DNA from: Amphiduros pacificus
Taxonomy: Eukaryota > Annelida > Polychaeta > Phyllodocida > Hesionidae
Direction of reading: 5' to 3'
Length of the DNA: 64,000 nucleotides
NCBI GenBank assembly: GCA_949316495.1
Contig: OX439002.1
Location: 11,836,001-11,900,000, forward strand
This document shows positions 60,356 to 64,000 of this stretch, in pieces. The notes beneath the pieces were generated by a model. The model saw only the letters and a program-made list of their open reading frames with translations. It ran no database searches and was not told where the DNA came from. Numbering within the stretch: position 1 is the first letter of the stretch; every line of letters starts with the position of its first letter. A program made the translations under genes and the position numbers.

Positions 60356-61418
60356 AACACCCCTTTTTTGTCAAGGTACAGGACTTGATGTTATCCAACA
60401 TATCCAAACCCTCCATCACATCTGGCAAATCATACTATTGTTGCTGCAATCTTGAAGAAAATAGATCATTCACAAGTGATGCTGCTCTTGTGCTAGTCAT
60501 GACCATGACTAAAGATATTACAAAAAGCTGATTATTATAATTGTCTCCTTTGACCTTGAAAATTGCTCAAGGTCATCCAATATTGAAATATCTGAGCCCC
60601 TCATAGCCATACAGTTATATCAATATTGCTGTGTTTTGTCAAATAATAAAGCATTCACAAGCGAAGTTGCTTCTATGCTGGTTATGACCTTGACCTTGAC
60701 CCAAAGTACAATCCCTATGTCTAAGTATAACTGAATGAAGAAAATAATGTTTGGCGGTGACAGCAGCAATGGCGGTGGCAGTCACAGTGGAAACGGAGCA
60801 ATTCATTATGAGGATAACACTTCAGCCTCCAATTTCTTCGATTTTTTAAAAATCAAATTGGCATTTCTGACATATACTATTGAGAGATAACAAACCTGAA
60901 AAATGACATAGTTAAAAACACAGTGAGAAATACAACTGTGATCATTCATATTTAAAAAAAATTGAATTCATAAAACAAATAAAACCTTCGAGAAATGTCA
61001 CAATTGAACTCATGCTATCATTCATGTTAACAAACAGTTGTTCATAGAACTTTATTGCCAACAAGTTAAAACCTTTGGAGAAGTTCTTGTTCTTGTTACA
61101 GTGGCCAGATAGTGACAGGTGGGGTAGTGCACCTGTTAGGGGTGGGGTGGATTTTTGGGAGGTGGCAGATCGGGTTGTGGGGGGCAACAGACAAAAAGCC
61201 ATTTGCTGGGGGAGTGCCAGTGTTGGGGGAAGGGGGCGGGATGGAGCGGTGGGGTTGTATGAGTTGACATCACACAAGGGCATTGCGTAAAAAGGGAGTG
61301 GCAGGTCCAGGGTTTTACATTTGTCAAAATGGGGTACATACCAGTATCTTATCAGAAGATATACAAAATGATATAAATGTAAAAATTCTTTGAAAATGCA
61401 TGTTCAATATTTGTGTAC
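60356..61418. other. Intron sequence of the KDZ-like gene
   Basis: No exon is recognised. More TGACCTTGA words occur at about 60549 and 60688. A G-rich stretch at 61117-61256 (GGTGGGGT, GGGGGAAGGGGGCGGG) stands out from the AT-rich surroundings. Confidence 0.45.
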
Positions 61419-63902
61419 CTGCAAGCTTTTGAAGATTATACTTCTGTTTCCTAATAGAGTTGTGACACAATTCTATCTCTCCTTGCAGCTTGTTGCACAG
61501 TCTCCTGGCAACACTTCTTAAGCCTTGTTTCAAGAGTCTCCTCAGTCTCCAGAGAACTGAAGAAACAATTATTATCCGATTTAAATATGATTAAGGCAAG
61601 AGAATAGAAAATGAAAAGACTAATCTTTATAAGCATTAAGTTTACTAAGTATGTAAGATCTAATTCAGGTTTCTCAACTTTGTTATTTGATAAATGCAAC
61701 ATACCGATTAATAATTGTGTTCTTTAGCTCATTCTTTTCACCATCTGGCATATCGACAAGAGATTTAAGTAACGGCAGTTTTTGTAACTCAATATGTAGC
61801 GTTTCATTTAATGAACACAATCCAACAAGTTTCTCACAGTCATCTATGCTACCTTCAATATGGCGTCCTTTGTCTTGATGCTCTGAAAAGTTTTGTAGAA
61901 TATTTATGACATGACAAAAGCTTTCACACCTTTTATTTTCCTTACATAAAGAAAATATATACACAGCTTTAATTTTTTAACATTTAAATTAAATTGCTTA
62001 TTTATAATATTGATTTGAAAATAGCACAGTCAACAATAATGAGAACAAATCCTCATTTCTCCTTATCTGCACAAGACGTATACTTACTTGTTGCTAAATT
62101 TACAATAGTTTGCTTCCAACAAGCAATGGTTTCTTCATTATGATTCTCCCTATCCATTTTATGTTGTTCCATTTGTAGGTTCTTTACACACTAGAAGTAG
62201 ATTTTAATCAATTCTGACAATTTTTTTCATCATTTAATATCAACCATATCAACTATAGATTTAATATATTGGCATCACAGAGGAATGTATCCTAAGCCTT
62301 GTTGTAAGTATTCAACATTGGCCTGCATATTTGATGCCAAGGCTACACAGGGAGGGAATACATTGAATATATCTTTAAAATAGCAAGCTTAGTGATTCTT
62401 TAACACTGTGATGGCAAGATATTGTGTCTACAAAATATGAGTGGCACAAAACTGAAGTCAGCACAGTATTTAATGCATACACTGTCATGCACTATCTAAC
62501 TCACAAATGTCAAAAATGTCCCTGGGCCACTGGGCCAGTGTGTATGTCAAGGCCTGCCCAAGGTCATAAAAGGTGCACCATAATAAATTATAATGGATAT
62601 TTACCAATATTCAAATAAAGTCAATATCTAATCTAAATGTAGTGGGAATAAATCCTATTTGCTGTGTTGTGCAAAATATCACAAATATCCTATTTTGAAA
62701 ATCTGCTCCTGTGATCAAGGTGACCCAATATCAAAATTATTCAAGCCCCTTTCAGTTTGTATTGACTGATTTAATGCCTGAATATACATCTTACCAACTT
62801 ATTGCCAAGAGTTCTGCTGACCAGTGCTAAATTTGAGAAATCCAAATTTGACAGACAGAAAACCTTTCCTGAGCATAGCTGGAACAATCTGAGCTTCACG
62901 GAAAATATTCAGATTCATCTCACCACAATACTTTGAATATCTGAAAATATTTGCGGAAAACCTTGCTTGATAGAAAAGTGTTTCCTCTCATATTACTAAA
63001 GCTGAGCTGACATAGTGAGCACAGCTAAAATTCTTACCTTTTCATATTTCATGCCAAGGGTGGTTGCCATTTTCTTAGTTTTTTTTTTATTCCAGTATAT
63101 CACCATTTCTGTCAATTCTATCTCACGAGCTTCAACAAAAAAGTATGAAATGCTTTAGTGAACCACTTAATTAAAACCATTGATTGTTGCAATGAATATG
63201 TTAAAGTCAATACAGTAAGGGATGAGTTATAATGGTATCAAAGTTGTAATAAAACCTTATTTTCGTTGATGTTTAATATAAATGTATCATAATATTTAAT
63301 GTGAAACTGTTTTGGACATATGTTTAGTGCAATGACCACCAAGTGACAAGTAGGAGTTGCACAATTCAGTTTCTTCTCCTGACATGAATCCTGCTCCAGT
63401 CTGCATTCGTCCTCCCCACTTGACCTAAAATTCAAATCCATTAATTTTGTTTCTTATTCAAAACAGTAAAATAAATGACAAGTTGGACCTGTGAGAAATA
63501 TTTCCTTCTAACCTTACCTGACAAGCCCAACTGTGAGCTTTGGCGTGCATGACTCCAAGATAAGGCTTTACATCCCTCAATTCTTGTAAACTTTCTCTGG
63601 GTGTGTATTCCATATCCTACAGTATCATCTTGTTTGGTTTCTAAAACATTATATAGCCAAGGAAAAAATCTACATATCACATTCTGGGCAATGAAATTCA
63701 TCTTATACCCACTGCTAATCAGATCAACCAATAAGTGAAGCGGATATGCAAATATCTCTCCCTGGTACATATTGAGGCCCCTCAAGATGACACAGTGACG
63801 ACAACATGCAACACACACCCCTGTCTCATCAAGACCTTTGAATGATTTTCCTGTCACACGTGCAGCCTGAAAATGACTCTGTCCGCAATTGTCTCCAGAT
63901 GT
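61419..63902 (-). pseudogene. KDZ-type transposase-derived gene, multi-exon, 3' part
   Basis: Exons by splice signal and phase: 63518-63902, 63308-63424, 63038-63129, 62088-62190, 61705-61882, 61419-61546 (or 61556). The protein reads as the core of a Kyakuja-Dileera-Zisupton protein: LDETGVCVACCRHCVIL, GLNMYQGEIFAYPLHLLVD, CRFFPWL, VMHAKAHSWACQ, RMQTGAGFMSGEETELCNSY, VIYWNKKKTKKMATTL. The Asp expected before the ...C(K/R)...P.L block appears as Asn (IAQNVIC), so it may lack catalysis. A 28-nt segment (63594-63621) shifts the frame of the first exon, and the join between 63308 and 63129 is off by one base. With the first acceptor (61556) the frame ends at TAG 61451-61453; with the second (61546) it stays open to the donor at 61418. 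The N-terminus is beyond the window. A decayed transposon gene or a host gene of transposon origin are both possible. Confidence 0.75.
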
Positions 63903-64000
63903 CTAGAAAATATAGTTATATGTTAAACATGTCATATCCATAATTTGTCATAATATTGTAATTAAACAGTGAGATTACCCAAATAGGCTGTTGAATGATC

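Overview
This is eukaryotic, AT-rich nuclear DNA with intron-split genes and very dense mobile-element content. The mix fits a marine invertebrate, probably a lophotrochozoan such as a bivalve: an animal laccase-type multicopper oxidase, L2/CR1-like LINEs with (ATT)n or short-word tails, Mag/K02A2.6-like Ty3/Gypsy elements, a KDZ-type protein, a tRNA-headed SINE and tandem repeats rich in TGACCTT/AAGGTCA. The phylum is my inference; the sequence itself only shows an animal-type TE-rich genome.

Layout. 0-8.5 kb: a Gypsy integrase fossil, a 5'-truncated L2-like LINE with an (ATT)n tail, a 211-bp tandem array and a decayed LINE. 8.5-28.1 kb: one laccase gene on the minus strand (exons 27623-27976, 8902-10585 and 8524-8657; 723 codons that join in phase). 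It has a signal peptide, all four copper motifs and a C-terminal membrane anchor. Its 17-kb first intron is a nest: LINE A (minus) is interrupted by LINE B (plus, 7-bp target duplication), and a nearly whole Gypsy element (138-bp LTRs, AGCGG duplication) sits at LINE A's 5' side. A tRNA-headed SINE also lies there. 28.9-31.7 kb: a TIR transposon with TTA target duplication whose gene encodes a Cys/His-rich protein of an uncharacterised expanded family.

32.8-47.5 kb: a broken Gypsy element (plus) split by an 11-kb LINE block on the minus strand, flanked by the direct repeat TGCATA. The block is two LINEs head to tail. LINE D has a PHD-finger ORF1 and an EN-RT ORF2. LINE C's ORF1 is an L1-like coiled coil plus RRM fused to a NADAR (YbiA-like, ADP-ribose/NAD-processing) domain, followed by an EN-RT ORF2 that carries a 729-bp solo LTR. 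This LINE-NADAR fusion is the most striking item in the window.

47.5-64 kb: tandem repeats, an E/Q-rich 14-residue repeat reading frame, two copies of a MITE-like element built from about 148-bp monomers, and a multi-exon KDZ-like gene on the minus strand running off the right edge. Its 3' end appears to offer two alternative zinc-binding terminal exons.

Only the laccase looks like an ordinary intact host gene. The KDZ-like gene is transposase-derived. Most other open reading frames belong to mobile elements or to simple repeats. Exon joins were made by eye from splice signals and phase.
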